The position numbers and the translations under genes are program-made. From CAWJLE01 sp963843645 (GTDB lineage Bacteria; Chloroflexota; Anaerolineae; DAOTYC01): a stretch of DNA of 64,000 nucleotides. Below are positions 1-8,039 of this stretch, in pieces (position 1 is the first letter of the stretch; each line of letters opens with the position of its first letter). The stretch is from contig CAWJLE010000002.1 in assembly GCA_963843645.1 (NCBI GenBank), positions 62,001 through 126,000 of the forward strand, given 5' to 3'. Under the pieces are notes generated by a model that saw nothing but the letters and a program-made list of their open reading frames with translations, was not told where the DNA came from and did not search any database.

Positions 1-35
1 TGCGCGGCGTGGGGTACGCCCTGAGAGAGGAATGA
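1..35 (+). CDS. Response regulator, C-terminal end only (OmpR/PhoB type)
   Basis: Only the last ten residues are present, in the frame beginning at base 3: RGVGYALREE, then TGA at 33-35. The RGVGY ending is typical of the winged-helix DNA-binding domain of OmpR/PhoB response regulators, whose recognition wing ends this way. The stop is one base from the GTG of the histidine kinase, so the two form a standard two-component operon. The receiver domain lies outside the window. Confidence 0.72.
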   Translation, partial: RGVGYALREE

Positions 36-36
36 A

Positions 37-1530
37 GTGTCGATTCGGCTGCGGCTGACGATTTGGTACGTGGGGCTGCTGGCCGGTCTGCTCGTTGGGT
101 TTGACCTGCTGGTGTACTCGGTGCTGGCCTACGGCCTGGACGCCGAGGCGGAGCGCACCGTGCGCGACCGCGCCCAGCTGGTCATCCGCTCGATCCAGCA
201 GGAGAACGACCCCCTGTCGCTCCTCGTGTCCGGCCTGGTGACCCTGCCCCCCATCGACCCGTTCTCGTCCGCCGACGTCTACGTGCAGATCGTCCGGCGC
301 GACTCGACCATCGCCCGCGAATCGAACAACCTGGGCACGCAGAAGCTGCCCATTTCGGCGGACGTCGTGTCGCAGGTATTGCACGGCAGCGAAGTCAAGG
401 GCGAGGTCACGGTCGGCTCGTCGCGGCTGCTGCTGCTCAGCGAGCCCCTCATGATCGGCGGGCAGATCGTCGGCGTCGTCCAGGTGGCGCAGTCGCTGCG
501 CGAGGTCGGCACCACGCTCCGCCTCACCGCGTACCTGCTCGTGCTGACCTCGGCGGTCATCATCATCGTGGCGTCCATCACCGGCTTCGGGCTGGCCGGC
601 AGCGCCCTGGAGCCCATCGAGCGCATCCGGCGCAGCGCCCTCAACATCTCGCGTACCCGCGACCTCAAGCGGCGCCTGGAGGTCACCGGCCAGGACGAGG
701 TCGGCCTGCTGGCGTCCACGTTCAACGAGATGCTGGGCCGTCTGGAGACGCTGTTCAAGACGCAGGAGCGCTTCGTGGCCGACGTGTCGCACGAGCTGCG
801 CACCCCGCTGACGACCATCCGCGGCAACGTGGACTTGCTGAAGCGGGCCGTCCCCGACGACCCCGAGGCCGTGAACGAAAGCCTGGCGATCATCGAGAGC
901 GAGACGTCGCGCATGACGCGGCTGGCCTCGGACCTGCTGCTCCTCGCCCAGGCCGACGCCGGCATCCAGCTCAACCTCAAGCCCGTGGAGCTGGACACGC
1001 TGCTCCTGGACGTGTACCGGCAGACGCGCCTGGTGTCGAAGGGCCAGGAGGTCCGGTTGGGGGCGGAAGATCAGGCGGAGGTCTGGGGGGACGAGGATCG
1101 GCTGCGCCAGCTGCTGCTGAACCTCACCGACAACGCCGTGAAGTACACGCCGGCCGGCGGCGAGATCACGCTGTCGCTGTTCCGCGAGCCGGAGTGGACG
1201 CGGATCGTCGTCAAGGACACCGGGATCGGCATCCCGGAGGACGAGCTCCCCCACATCTTCGAGCGCTTCTATCGCGTGGACCGCGCGCGAACGGGCGGCA
1301 GTGCCGGGACCGGGCTGGGCCTCGCCATCGCGGAGTGGATCGCCGAAGCGCACGGCGGGCACATCACCGTGGCGAGCGAGCAGGGCGTCGGCAGCACGTT
1401 CACCCTGTGGCTGAAGACCTTCGAGCCCGACCACAGCCCCCGCTTCCTGAAGACCCCCCTCAGCGTCGCCGCCGAGGAGGATACGGACGGCGTCCGCAAG
1501 CCCAGCCTCGAGCACAAATCCGCTGGATAA
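37..1530 (+). CDS. Two-component sensor histidine kinase
   Basis: Membrane sensor kinase of 497 residues starting at GTG 37. Transmembrane helix 1 is near residues 9-32 and helix 2 near 160-186, enclosing an extracytoplasmic sensor region of about 125 residues. A HAMP linker follows (about 187-240). The HisKA dimerisation/phosphoacceptor motif is DVSHELRTPL with the phosphorylated His at residue 252. The HATPase_c domain shows the N box (NLTDNAVKYTP), G1 (DTGIGIPEDE), the F box (IFERFYRVD) and G2 (GTGLGLAIAEW). It should phosphorylate the regulator encoded immediately upstream. The signal cannot be read from the sequence. Layout resembles BaeS/ArlS/MprB-type kinases. Confidence 0.95.
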   Translation: MSIRLRLTIWYVGLLAGLLVGFDLLVYSVLAYGLDAEAERTVRDRAQLVIRSIQQENDPLSLLVSGLVTLPPIDPFSSADVYVQIVRRDSTIARESNNLGTQKLPISADVVSQVLHGSEVKGEVTVGSSRLLLLSEPLMIGGQIVGVVQVAQSLREVGTTLRLTAYLLVLTSAVIIIVASITGFGLAGSALEPIERIRRSALNISRTRDLKRRLEVTGQDEVGLLASTFNEMLGRLETLFKTQERFVADVSHELRTPLTTIRGNVDLLKRAVPDDPEAVNESLAIIESETSRMTRLASDLLLLAQADAGIQLNLKPVELDTLLLDVYRQTRLVSKGQEVRLGAEDQAEVWGDEDRLRQLLLNLTDNAVKYTPAGGEITLSLFREPEWTRIVVKDTGIGIPEDELPHIFERFYRVDRARTGGSAGTGLGLAIAEWIAEAHGGHITVASEQGVGSTFTLWLKTFEPDHSPRFLKTPLSVAAEEDTDGVRKPSLEHKSAG

Positions 1531-1607
1531 TAAGACATCCGAATTCCGAGAGTATGAAGAAGCGCCCGCACCAGGGTGTCTGGGAGTTGACTCCACGGCC
1601 AGCGAGG

Positions 1608-1678
1608 TTTTGAGCGAGCCCGTGGCCACGACGTGCGTCATTCTGAGGAGCGTCGCGGGCCACGGGCTCGCCCAAAAT
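1608..1678. repeat. Imperfect palindrome downstream of the histidine kinase
   Basis: Arms reading TTTTGAGCGAGCCCGTGGCC and its near-complement GGGCCACGGGCTCGCCCAAAA face each other around an inner CGACG/CGTCG stem. It could fold as a long hairpin and act as a bidirectional terminator between the convergent kinase and stress-protein genes, although no U tract follows. No other copy of this family was seen in the window. Confidence 0.6.
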
Positions 1679-1696
1679 CCAGAGCGCATCCCTCGC

Positions 1697-1790
1697 TAGC
1701 AAGTTCAAGCCAGCTCAAGCAGGCATCTTTTGAGCATGCTTGAGCATGCTTTGTGTGGTTAGCCTGGGGCTTGGAGCCCCAGGCCTCCCG
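1697..1790. repeat. Dispersed palindromic repeat, AAGC-rich family, copy 1
   Basis: Contains AGTTCAAGCCAGCTCAAGCAGGC and the hairpin CCTGGGGCTTGGAGCCCCAGG, directly after the universal stress gene stop when read on the minus strand. The same vocabulary (CAAGCCTGC, GCAGGCTTGAGC, CCTGGGAGTnnACTCCCAGG) recurs at 13427-13541 and inside a coding sequence at 48521-48630. The hairpin may serve as terminator for the stress gene. Confidence 0.6.
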
Positions 1791-1792
1791 AG

Positions 1793-2227
1793 CTACTTGC
1801 CGGCGGGCGTGGCGAAGCAGTGGCAGACCACCACGGGGATGAGCGTCGCGAGGCGCAGGACGGCCTCGGTGACGGAGCCGAACGCGAGCCGGGCCAGCCC
1901 GGTGCGACCGTGCGTGGAGATGACGAGGAGCGAATTCTCGTCGGTCTGGGCGAATTCGATGATCTCCTTCTGCACTTCGCCCCACAGCACGTCGACCTCG
2001 ACTTCCTTGACGCCGTTCTTCTTCAGGCCGGCGGCGACGCCTTCCATGTACTTGCGGCCCTGCGCCGCCCAATCGGCCTCCACCCCGGCGTCGCGAACCT
2101 CCGGGTAGGGGATGACTTGCAGCAGGACCAGCTTGACGCCCAGGCCTTTGGCCAGAGACTCAGCGTGCGGCAGGGCGCATTCGGCGTGTTTGGAGCCATC
2201 GAGGGTTAGGATAATTCTGCTGTACAT
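1793..2227 (-). CDS. Universal stress protein, UspA family
   Basis: A 144-residue single Usp domain (Rossmann-like alpha/beta, usually cytoplasmic and dimeric). The start MYSRIILTLDGSKHAE is the typical beta1-loop with the conserved Asp of ATP-binding Usp proteins. The C-terminal nucleotide motif G-x2-G-x9-G-S/T is visible as HGRTGLARLAFGSVTEAVL. That places it in the ATP-binding (UspFG/MJ0577) subclass. A GGAGG ribosome site precedes the ATG. It lies 173 bases downstream of a Crp/Fnr regulator on the same strand, a common pairing in oxygen or stress responses. No operator could be defined. Function beyond stress adaptation is unknown. Confidence 0.92.
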   Translation of the reverse strand: MYSRIILTLDGSKHAECALPHAESLAKGLGVKLVLLQVIPYPEVRDAGVEADWAAQGRKYMEGVAAGLKKNGVKEVEVDVLWGEVQKEIIEFAQTDENSLLVISTHGRTGLARLAFGSVTEAVLRLATLIPVVVCHCFATPAGK

Positions 2228-2331
2228 CAGGACGTTCCTCCTTCATTGAAACATGTGATTGAAAACTGCTGACGGGCCTGTAGTAAGGCAACGGGAGCGA
2301 CCTGTTTGGCAGGTTTGGAGCCGGGCAGGCA

Positions 2332-2359
2332 ACGCCTCGGCTGGTTGGAGCCGAGGCGT
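2332..2359 (-). terminator. Perfect hairpin between Crp/Fnr and Usp genes
   Basis: An 11-bp perfect stem (ACGCCTCGGCT / AGCCGAGGCGT) with a 6-base loop lies just after the Crp/Fnr stop. No run of T follows on the minus strand, so it may be a weak terminator or an mRNA-processing hairpin separating the two genes. Confidence 0.5.
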
Positions 2360-2400
2360 GCTCATATAACTCTGAATTGATGCCGCTGCAAAGCGCAGGG

Positions 2401-3069
2401 CTACTCCCCCTGATCGGCGATCCGGCGCAGCTCCGCGCGGTCTAAGACCATGATGCGTTTCCGACCAGGCCGCACCAGGCCCCGGCTGCGAAACTCGCGA
2501 ATGGCCTGGCTGACCGTTTCTCGATAGGTGCCCAGCATCTCGGCGAGATCCTGGTGCGTCAACCCGATGACGATGCCGCCGGAGTCCATCTCTTGCAGCA
2601 AGAGGGCGGCCAGCCGGGCCGGCACCTTCTTGTAGGCCATCAGCTCCAGCCGAGCTTCCACGTCGACCAGGCGCTGCCCCAAACCTTCGAGCAGGGACAG
2701 GCTCAGATCGGCGTTGGTCGAGAAGATCTCGCGGGCGCTGGCGTCGGCCACGATCCACACCGTGGACGGCTCGCCCGCCTCGGCGAACGTATCGAACTCC
2801 AGGCTGCCCAACAGACTGGCCTGGCCGAAGACCGCGCCAGGTCGAAGAACAGCCACGGTGAAGCGGCGGCCGTCGCCATCTTGCCGATAAAGACGAACTT
2901 CGCCGGAAACGAGAAGGTATACAGATCGATTGATCGTCGTCGGAGTGTAGACGGTCTGACCGCGCCGGAATTGGACCATGCGCAACCGGTCACCGTACTC
3001 TTTTTGTTGACGCGCCAGATTCGCAGATAGCTCCGGCACGCCTAAACTGTTGCCGCTCATATGCGACAC
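2401..3069 (-). CDS. Crp/Fnr family transcriptional regulator
   Basis: A 222-residue regulator. The N-terminal cyclic-nucleotide-binding beta-barrel spans about residues 30-140, with the glycine turns LLVSGEVRLYRQDGDGR and RPGAVFGQASLLG. A long dimerisation helix follows (about 125-155), then a winged helix-turn-helix (about 165-215) with the recognition stretch LAEMLGTYRETVSQAIREF, close to the Crp/Fnr consensus LG.TRETVSR. It lacks the N-terminal cysteine cluster of Fnr, so a [4Fe-4S] oxygen switch is unlikely; the effector is unknown. A gene for a universal stress protein follows and may be a target. Confidence 0.93.
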   Translation of the reverse strand: MSHMSGNSLGVPELSANLARQQKEYGDRLRMVQFRRGQTVYTPTTINRSVYLLVSGEVRLYRQDGDGRRFTVAVLRPGAVFGQASLLGSLEFDTFAEAGEPSTVWIVADASAREIFSTNADLSLSLLEGLGQRLVDVEARLELMAYKKVPARLAALLLQEMDSGGIVIGLTHQDLAEMLGTYRETVSQAIREFRSRGLVRPGRKRIMVLDRAELRRIADQGE

Positions 3070-3107
3070 TCCCTTCCAGTCGCTGCCCGGAAGAGCGCGA
3101 CAACAGT

Positions 3108-3136
3108 ATTATACATCACATTTCGGCGGAATTCTA
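3108..3136 (-). promoter_or_regulatory. Candidate sigma-70 promoter for the Crp/Fnr gene
   Basis: On the minus strand a perfect -10 TATAAT lies at 3113-3108. The hexamer 17 bases upstream (TAGAAT) is a poor -35. The half site TGTGA sits immediately upstream of the -10, compatible with autoregulation by a Crp-type protein, but the second half is not recognisable. Confidence 0.45.
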
Positions 3137-3177
3137 ATGAGCCAGATCATCTTTCGGGGGCAGTCGCGGCGCGGATT

Positions 3178-3310
3178 GACCCCTCGCCCGCTTCTCCCCT
3201 CAGGGAGAGAGGAGCAGGGGGCCGATGATGCTTTCTTGCCCTTGCAAGAGAGGGCGCGGGGTCGTTGCCGTTCTCCTCTCTCCCTGTGGGGGAGAGGCGG
3301 GCGAGGGGTC
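3178..3310. repeat. Long palindromic repeat (CTCTCCC family)
   Basis: About 40-bp arms: GACCCCTCGCCCGCTTCTCC on the left and its complement ending GGCGGGCGAGGGGTC on the right, with CTCAGGGAGAGAGGAG / CTCCTCTCTCCC inside. It occupies the whole gap between the small membrane protein and the Crp/Fnr promoter. No gene is seen here. It resembles the CTCTCCC-rich palindromic elements common in several bacterial phyla. Confidence 0.65.
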
Positions 3311-3313
3311 GTC

Positions 3314-3541
3314 TCACCCCGCCGGCGTGACCGTGGCGACCGGCGAGTTTCCTCCGGGCGGCGCGAGCGGCGGACGCGTTCCGTCCAGCGGCGGAGTCTC
3401 GACCTGCACGGTCGCCGTCAGCAGGTAGCTGCTGTACATCTCCAGGCCGAAGCCCGCCGCGCCGCAGCACACGCACAGGCACGCGAGGACGACTGCAACG
3501 ACGACGACGATGATGACGATGCGGCGCGAGCGCTCATTCAT
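3314..3541 (-). CDS. Small single-pass membrane or secreted protein, unknown function
   Basis: A 75-residue protein. The ATG at 3541 is chosen because AGGAGG lies 7 bases upstream; the open frame continues further but overlaps the activator gene. It has a basic start (MNERSRR), one hydrophobic segment (residues 8-28) very rich in Val and Cys (LACLCVCCGAAG), and a Pro/Thr-rich outer tail. The Leu-Ala-Cys could be read as a lipobox, but several Cys follow it. It starts 25 bases after the activator stop, so it is probably co-transcribed. No family recognised. Confidence 0.5.
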   Translation of the reverse strand: MNERSRRIVIIVVVVAVVLACLCVCCGAAGFGLEMYSSYLLTATVQVETPPLDGTRPPLAPPGGNSPVATVTPAG

Positions 3542-3566
3542 CGCACGGCCCTCCTTCGGGTCACGC

Positions 3567-4517
3567 TCAAACGTCCCACTTGCCGCAGCGGCTGCCCCAC
3601 CGCCCGATGACCTGCGCGTCCTGCGTGATGCAGACGATCTCGCACCGGTTCGAGCAGCCCTTGCATTCGAAGGACGAAGTCTGGCAATTGGATTCGCTGA
3701 CGGACCAGCCCTTGAAGGCGCTGGGGGCCGAGTCCGCACGTTCCTGGGTCAACAGCGCCACGCCGATGGCCCCCATGATGTCGTGGTACGGCGGCACCGA
3801 GATCCTCGACTCGAGGATCTCCTCGAAGGCCCGGACCATGCCCGCATTCGCCGCCACGCCGCCCTGAAAGACGATCGGGCCCTGGAGGTCTTTGCCCAGG
3901 CACAGGTTGTTCAGGAAGTTGCGCGCCAGCGCCTGGCACAGCCCGTAGAGGATGTCCTCCACGCGATGCCCCATTTGCTGCTTGTGCACCATGTCGCTTT
4001 CGGCGAAGACGGTGCAGCGCCCGGCGATGCGCACCGGCGCCGTCGAGTTCAGCGCCAGCGGCCCGAACTGGTCGATCGCGAGGTTCAGGCGGTACGCCTG
4101 CTGGTCGAGGAACGAGCCGGTGCCGGCGGCGCACACCGTGTTCATGGCGAAGTCGACCACGATGCCGTCGCGCAGCAGGATCACCTTCGAATCCTGCCCG
4201 CCGATTTCGATGATCGTGCGGACGTCCGGCTCGTAGTGCGCCGCGCCGACGGCGTGTGCGGTGATCTCGTTCTTGACCAGGTCTGCGCCCACCAGCGCGC
4301 CGATCAGCTGCCGCGCGCTGCCGGTCACGCCGACCCCGGCCACAACGGCCCCGGGCGGCGTCCGCTCGGCGACGGCGCGCATGCTCTCTTGCACCGTTGC
4401 CACAGGCTTGCCGAGCGTGCGCGTGTACAGGTGCGCCACCAGGTTGGCCTGCTCGTCGAGCACGGCCAGCTTCGTCGTCACCGAGCCGACGTCGATTCCG
4501 AGGTAGATGTTGGTCAT
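3567..4517 (-). CDS. 2-hydroxyacyl-CoA dehydratase / benzoyl-CoA reductase activator ATPase (BadF/BadG/BcrA/BcrD family)
   Basis: A 316-residue ASKHA-fold ATPase. The N-terminal phosphate-1 motif is GIDVGSVTTKLAVLD, the second phosphate loop is IIEIGGQDSK, and the helix-cluster-helix cysteines are in NTVCAAGTGSFLDQQA and GRCTVFAESDMVH, which in HgdC-type activators bridge a [4Fe-4S] cluster in the homodimer. The family drives low-potential electrons into CoA-thioester dehydratases or reductases at the cost of ATP. An extra four-Cys C-terminal segment (ECKGCSNRCEIVC) follows; it normally lies between this domain and the next module in long fused activases. AAGGAG sits 9 bases before the ATG. 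Two partner subunits lie upstream on the same strand. Confidence 0.9.
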   Translation of the reverse strand: MTNIYLGIDVGSVTTKLAVLDEQANLVAHLYTRTLGKPVATVQESMRAVAERTPPGAVVAGVGVTGSARQLIGALVGADLVKNEITAHAVGAAHYEPDVRTIIEIGGQDSKVILLRDGIVVDFAMNTVCAAGTGSFLDQQAYRLNLAIDQFGPLALNSTAPVRIAGRCTVFAESDMVHKQQMGHRVEDILYGLCQALARNFLNNLCLGKDLQGPIVFQGGVAANAGMVRAFEEILESRISVPPYHDIMGAIGVALLTQERADSAPSAFKGWSVSESNCQTSSFECKGCSNRCEIVCITQDAQVIGRWGSRCGKWDV

Positions 4518-4548
4518 CCGAACGAACTCCTTAAAGGCAGCGATCCCG

Positions 4549-4581
4549 AGACTTCCGAAGTTTCAAAAACTTCGGAAGTCT
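4549..4581. repeat. Short palindrome, CTTCCGAAG family
   Basis: AGACTTCCGAAGTTT and AAACTTCGGAAGTCT arms around a 3-base loop. This is the short form of the commonest palindrome in the window (about 15 copies). Here it lies just upstream of the activator gene. Confidence 0.75.
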
Positions 4582-4626
4582 GGAGCGCGTTGCGAAACTT
4601 CTCCGTGCGCATCGCCGCCATGTTGC

Positions 4627-5067
4627 AACGAACCGCACGTGCCAATGAGATTCGCTGGCCGGCTTGGCGGACCGCCCGGCGATGAAGTCGTCGGGCTACA
4701 TGACAGCGTCCGATGAATCGGACTTCAGAGCAGTCAAAAGTCCGATTCATCGGACGCTGCCCTACAGCCCGGCGACTTCATCGCCGGGCGGTCCCCCGAG
4801 CCGGCCAGCGTTTCACATCCGCACGTACGGTTCATTGCAGGTTGCCTCAGGGACGCTCACGACCTGCTTCCGCGTTGATTTCTCCAGTTGCATTGTTCTC
4901 AGGCCCTCGGCGCGCGCCCAACGAACCGCACGTGCCAATGAGATTCACCGGCCGGCGTTTCACATCCGCACGTACGGTTCGTTGCAGGTTGCCTCAGGGA
5001 CGCTCACGACCTGCTTCCGCGTTGATTTCTCCAATTGCATTACTCTCAGGCCCTCGGCGCGCGCCCA
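4627..5067. repeat. Direct repeat pair, about 112 bp each, plus partial third
   Basis: Two near-identical copies (4809-4920 and 4955-5067) begin GCGTTTCACATCCGCACGTA and end with CTCAGGCCCTCGGCGCGCGC. They are separated by a linker (ACGAACCGCACGTGCCAATG) that also occurs at 4628. The copies differ by only a few substitutions. Together with the large palindrome at 4669-4795 they fill the gap of about 600 bases between the activator gene and its partner genes. No gene is supported here. Confidence 0.75.
4669..4795. repeat. Large nested palindrome (GATGAAGTCG family)
   Basis: The outer arms read CGGACCGCCCGGCGATGAAG and, facing, CTTCATCGCCGGGCGGTCC. The inner arms are GCGTCCGATGAATCGGACTT and AAGTCCGATTCATCGGACGC around a 10-base loop. 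Total span is about 127 bp. It could extrude as a cruciform or fold as one long RNA hairpin. Confidence 0.75.
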
Positions 5068-5133
5068 ATGAACCGAGTTCCGTCGATCGTAGATGAGAAC
5101 AATCGTCTGTTCACTCAACGCCCTTCCCGGCTC

Positions 5134-6171
5134 CTACCCGCCTTCTGCGAAGGAACCGCCGTTCGCCGATCGCTGACTGCTGACCGCTATTCTCTGCCGT
5201 CTCTCCAGCATGTCCACGAATGCCTCGACGCGGGTGACCAGGCCGGCTTCGCCGGTGTGCTCGTCGAGGATGAGCTTCAGGAACGGGCGCTCGTGCCGGC
5301 GGCACAGCTTCTCCAGGGTCTCCAGCAGGACCGCGTCGGGACCACAGGCGAATGCCGCGACGGCGATGACGCCGGACACCTGGTCCACGCATGCCTCGGC
5401 AGCCGCCACCAGCTCCGCTTCGTAGGTCCAGTAATGGCGGGCGCCGTCGGGCGGCCGGCCGTCGTCCGGCAAGCCGGCGAGCACGCAATCCGACGTGATC
5501 GTGTCGAGCCCCAATCCGTGCAGCCGGCGCAGCAGGTTGTGGTTCGCGAATCCGTCGTACAGGTTGTAGGGATGGCCCAGCAGCGCCACGCGCATTCTCG
5601 CGGCAGGGTCCGCGGGGCGCGAGGGCGACCACGCAGGGAGCGGCCCTGCGTCGGAACCCAGGCGCTGAATGGCCTCCGGCGCGGTCAGGCCCCGGCGCAA
5701 CAGCTCGCGGTACTGCGCCTGCGCCGCCTGAGCCTCGTCCACGGCGCGCTTCAGGCGGCGGGGGTCGAGCGTGAACCGCCGGCCCACCTCCAGCGCGGCC
5801 GATGCCAGGCCGAGGGTCCCCTTCTTCAGGTCGATCTCCGGCGCGAGCATGGGCGGGGCATTCGGAACGGACGCGCGAATCAGGCCGGGCAGCCCCAGGA
5901 AGCGCGAGCAATTCGATTCGGCCGGAGTCAGCCGGCGGATCAGCGGCGTCAGGATGTAGTCCACCTGGCCGGCCAGGGCCAGCACGTGGCCGCAGTAGAT
6001 CTTGCTGGGCAGGCAGGCCTCGCCGGTCACGCGACCGACGCCGCCGGCGAGGACGCTCTCACTCGTGGGCGGGGACACGACCACCTCCACGCCCAGCGTC
6101 TCCAGGAAGGCGCGCCACAGCGGATAGTAGTGGTAATAGAACAGCGCTCGGGGAATCCCAACACGCGGCAT
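5134..6171 (-). CDS. Acyl-CoA dehydratase activase-related protein (COG3580/DUF2229-like)
   Basis: A 345-residue protein with the start MPRVGIPRALFYYHYYPLWRAF, typical of DUF2229/COG3580 proteins, which are related to the HgdB/BcrB subunits of 2-hydroxyacyl-CoA dehydratases. Cys residues in GEACLPSKIYCGHVLAL are candidates for iron-sulfur cluster ligands. Later motifs (LLGHPYNLYDGFAN, ACGPDAVLLETLEK, LDEHTGEAGLVTRVEAFVD) match this group. It starts 4 bases after the 371-residue paralogous-type gene ends, so the two are translationally coupled. In many genomes the same domains are fused with the activator into one protein of about 1,400 residues; here they are separate. The CoA-ester substrate is unknown. 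Confidence 0.82.
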   Translation of the reverse strand: MPRVGIPRALFYYHYYPLWRAFLETLGVEVVVSPPTSESVLAGGVGRVTGEACLPSKIYCGHVLALAGQVDYILTPLIRRLTPAESNCSRFLGLPGLIRASVPNAPPMLAPEIDLKKGTLGLASAALEVGRRFTLDPRRLKRAVDEAQAAQAQYRELLRRGLTAPEAIQRLGSDAGPLPAWSPSRPADPAARMRVALLGHPYNLYDGFANHNLLRRLHGLGLDTITSDCVLAGLPDDGRPPDGARHYWTYEAELVAAAEACVDQVSGVIAVAAFACGPDAVLLETLEKLCRRHERPFLKLILDEHTGEAGLVTRVEAFVDMLERRQRIAVSSQRSANGGSFAEGG

Positions 6172-6174
6172 CCG

Positions 6175-7290
6175 TCAGCTCCTGGCCGGCTCGCCGCGGC
6201 GTGGGGCACTGCAGCGATTGCGGTCGCGCCGCCGGCGCAGCAGGTCCGTGTACGCCTCCAGGCGCGTCGACAGGCCGGCGTCGCTGGTCTGCTCGTCGAA
6301 GCTCAGGTGGAGGATGGGCACCGGCGAGTGCGGGTCGTAGTCCAGCAGGATGCCTTCAGCGACCACCTCCGGCGTGCAGTTGAAGGGAGCCACGTGGATC
6401 AGGCCGTCGTAACCCTCGCGCGAGAGCAGGATCGTCTCGCCCACGGTGGAGTAGGCGAAGCCGCCCAGGTCGCCGCGGACGTAGGGCGCGGCCGCGCGCT
6501 GCACCTGCGCCCAATGGCCGAGCCCCAGCCAGTCCTTGATGGGGAAGAGGTTGACCGAGTCGCCCAGCCAGAACCAGCGGCTGGCCTCCACCCGCAGGGC
6601 CGCCAGCTTCTTCTCCAGGTCCATGCTGAAGAACGGCGTGAGGATCGTGTAGGGGTCGCCGACGAAGGCGATGCGCAGGACGTCCTGGGACGGATCCTGC
6701 GGGACCGCCGCCAGCCGCGCGCGGAGGTCGTGGCCCAGGGCGTCCACCTCGTCCAGACGGCGCACGCGACGGATCGCCTGCCACGCGCCGGAGAGCACGC
6801 GGTCCGTGTCGCCGCGGTGCAGCTCCCGGGCGCGGACCCGCAAGGCCTCCTTGTCCAGGTCGTCGACGAGCTTCATCAGCGCGATGAGGAAGCGCACCGC
6901 GCCCAGCGAGCTCCAGAGCGGCTTGCCGGTCAGAAACTGGGTGACCCGTACCAGGTCGGCCTGGGCGTCGAACAGGCTGAACGTGACGGCCTCGAACGAG
7001 AAGCCCATCTCGCGCAGCTTGTCCTGCTGGTTCTGCACGGCGTAGCCCAGCCGGCAGGCGTTCAGGCCGCCCAGCATGATCAGCCGCTCGGCGCCCTGCT
7101 CGAGGGCCTCGACGTAATTGCCGAAGATGATCTTGCATGGCGTGCAGATCATCTCGGGGCACGAGCGGACGCCGATATCCAGCGTCCGCTTGGAGATCGG
7201 CGGTGGAACGACCGGTTCCAGGCCGAGGGACGTCAGATAGGGTTCGAGCAAGACGTAGATGTTGCCGAGGTGAGCGAAGGATACTTTCAT
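6175..7290 (-). CDS. Acyl-CoA dehydratase/CoA-substrate enzyme subunit, COG3581-like
   Basis: A 371-residue cytoplasmic protein. The start MKVSFAHLGNIYVLLEPYL, the Cys-bearing segment RSCPEMICTPCKIIFGNYVEAL and the central LGGLNACRLGYAVQNQ are characteristic of the COG3581 group, which accompanies BcrA/D-type activators and is distantly related to 2-hydroxyglutaryl-CoA dehydratase subunits. The C-terminal stretch VAPFNCTPEVVAEGIL and LHLSFDEQTSDAGLSTRLEAYTDLL parallels the end of the downstream partner, suggesting an old duplication. The arrangement with the downstream subunit and the activator suggests an ATP-driven radical CoA-thioester enzyme. The reaction is not known. Confidence 0.82.
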   Translation of the reverse strand: MKVSFAHLGNIYVLLEPYLTSLGLEPVVPPPISKRTLDIGVRSCPEMICTPCKIIFGNYVEALEQGAERLIMLGGLNACRLGYAVQNQQDKLREMGFSFEAVTFSLFDAQADLVRVTQFLTGKPLWSSLGAVRFLIALMKLVDDLDKEALRVRARELHRGDTDRVLSGAWQAIRRVRRLDEVDALGHDLRARLAAVPQDPSQDVLRIAFVGDPYTILTPFFSMDLEKKLAALRVEASRWFWLGDSVNLFPIKDWLGLGHWAQVQRAAAPYVRGDLGGFAYSTVGETILLSREGYDGLIHVAPFNCTPEVVAEGILLDYDPHSPVPILHLSFDEQTSDAGLSTRLEAYTDLLRRRRDRNRCSAPRRGEPARS

Positions 7291-7325
7291 GGGATCACAA
7301 ATACGTTGTTTCAGAAGTCGAGATG

Positions 7326-7364
7326 ATCGAGCAAGGGCGACCCCACAGGCCGCCCTTGCTCGAT
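7326..7364 (-). terminator. Perfect 14-bp hairpin after the DUF4870 gene
   Basis: ATCGAGCAAGGGCG and CGCCCTTGCTCGAT pair perfectly around an 11-base loop. It lies between the stop of the DUF4870 gene and the start of the CoA-enzyme subunit, both on the minus strand, and so probably separates the transcripts. No clear T tract. Confidence 0.6.
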
Positions 7365-7383
7365 GCGGATCCGGCGCGCCGGA

Positions 7384-8039
7384 TTATTTCGTGAGCCAGC
7401 CCTCGTTGACCATGATGTTGGTCAGGATGGGGATCGTAAAATACTCGCCCTGGTAGGCCCGATAAGCGTAGTAGATCGTCGCGGCCGGGCCGGGCACGAC
7501 CAGCACCCAGAAGCAGCAGCACAGGCCGACGATGCTCATCACCACCGCCACGACGATGGCCACCACCGAATAGGCGAGCGCCACCACTGCCAGGCCGAGA
7601 CCCTGGATGGCGTGGTAACGCATGTAAGCCTGGTCCTTCATGTCCTTGCTGAGCAGGATGATGGCCGGGCCGATGAACCACAGGAAATAGGCCAGGGCGG
7701 CCATGATCCGGTCGTTATCGGACAGCCCCGTGATCTTCGGCATCGAAGAGCCGTACGGCGGCGGCGTTCCGCCTCCGGTCAGGTTGGGCTGCTCCCGCGG
7801 CGGCGGAGGTGGCTCCGACGCAGGCGGCACCGGCTCGGGCGACGGCGGTGGAGGAGGCGCCGATGTCGGCGGTACGGGCTCGGATGACGGCGGCGGTGCC
7901 GGCTCCGACGACGGCGGCACGGGCTCCGACGATGGCGGCGGCTCCGGCGACGCGGCAGCCGGCGACTCGTCCGGCGTTGGTTCAGAGCCGGTGGGGGAAG
8001 CTCTTCGGATTCGGATCCTACGGGGGTGCTGTCGATCAT
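7384..8039 (-). CDS. DUF4870-type membrane protein with Pro/Glu/Ser-rich N-terminal region (frame break near start)
   Basis: The C-terminal half (from GLSDNDRIMAALAYFLWFIGP) is a DUF4870-like domain with about three hydrophobic helices, including a cysteine-bearing VMSIVGLCCCFWVLV. The first half is an 80-residue chain of short Pro/Ser/Glu repeats (PEPPPSSEPVPP). Two ATGs compete. The one at 8046 directly abuts AAGGAGG and gives an Arg-rich start. The one at 8039 has ideal 7-base spacing from AAGGAGG and encodes MIDSTPVGSESEELPP in another frame. Adding one C to the C5 run (G5 at 7993-7997 on the plus strand) joins that start to the Pro/Glu repeats. I therefore take 8039 as the start with a one-base deficit in the homopolymer. 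Confidence 0.7.
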
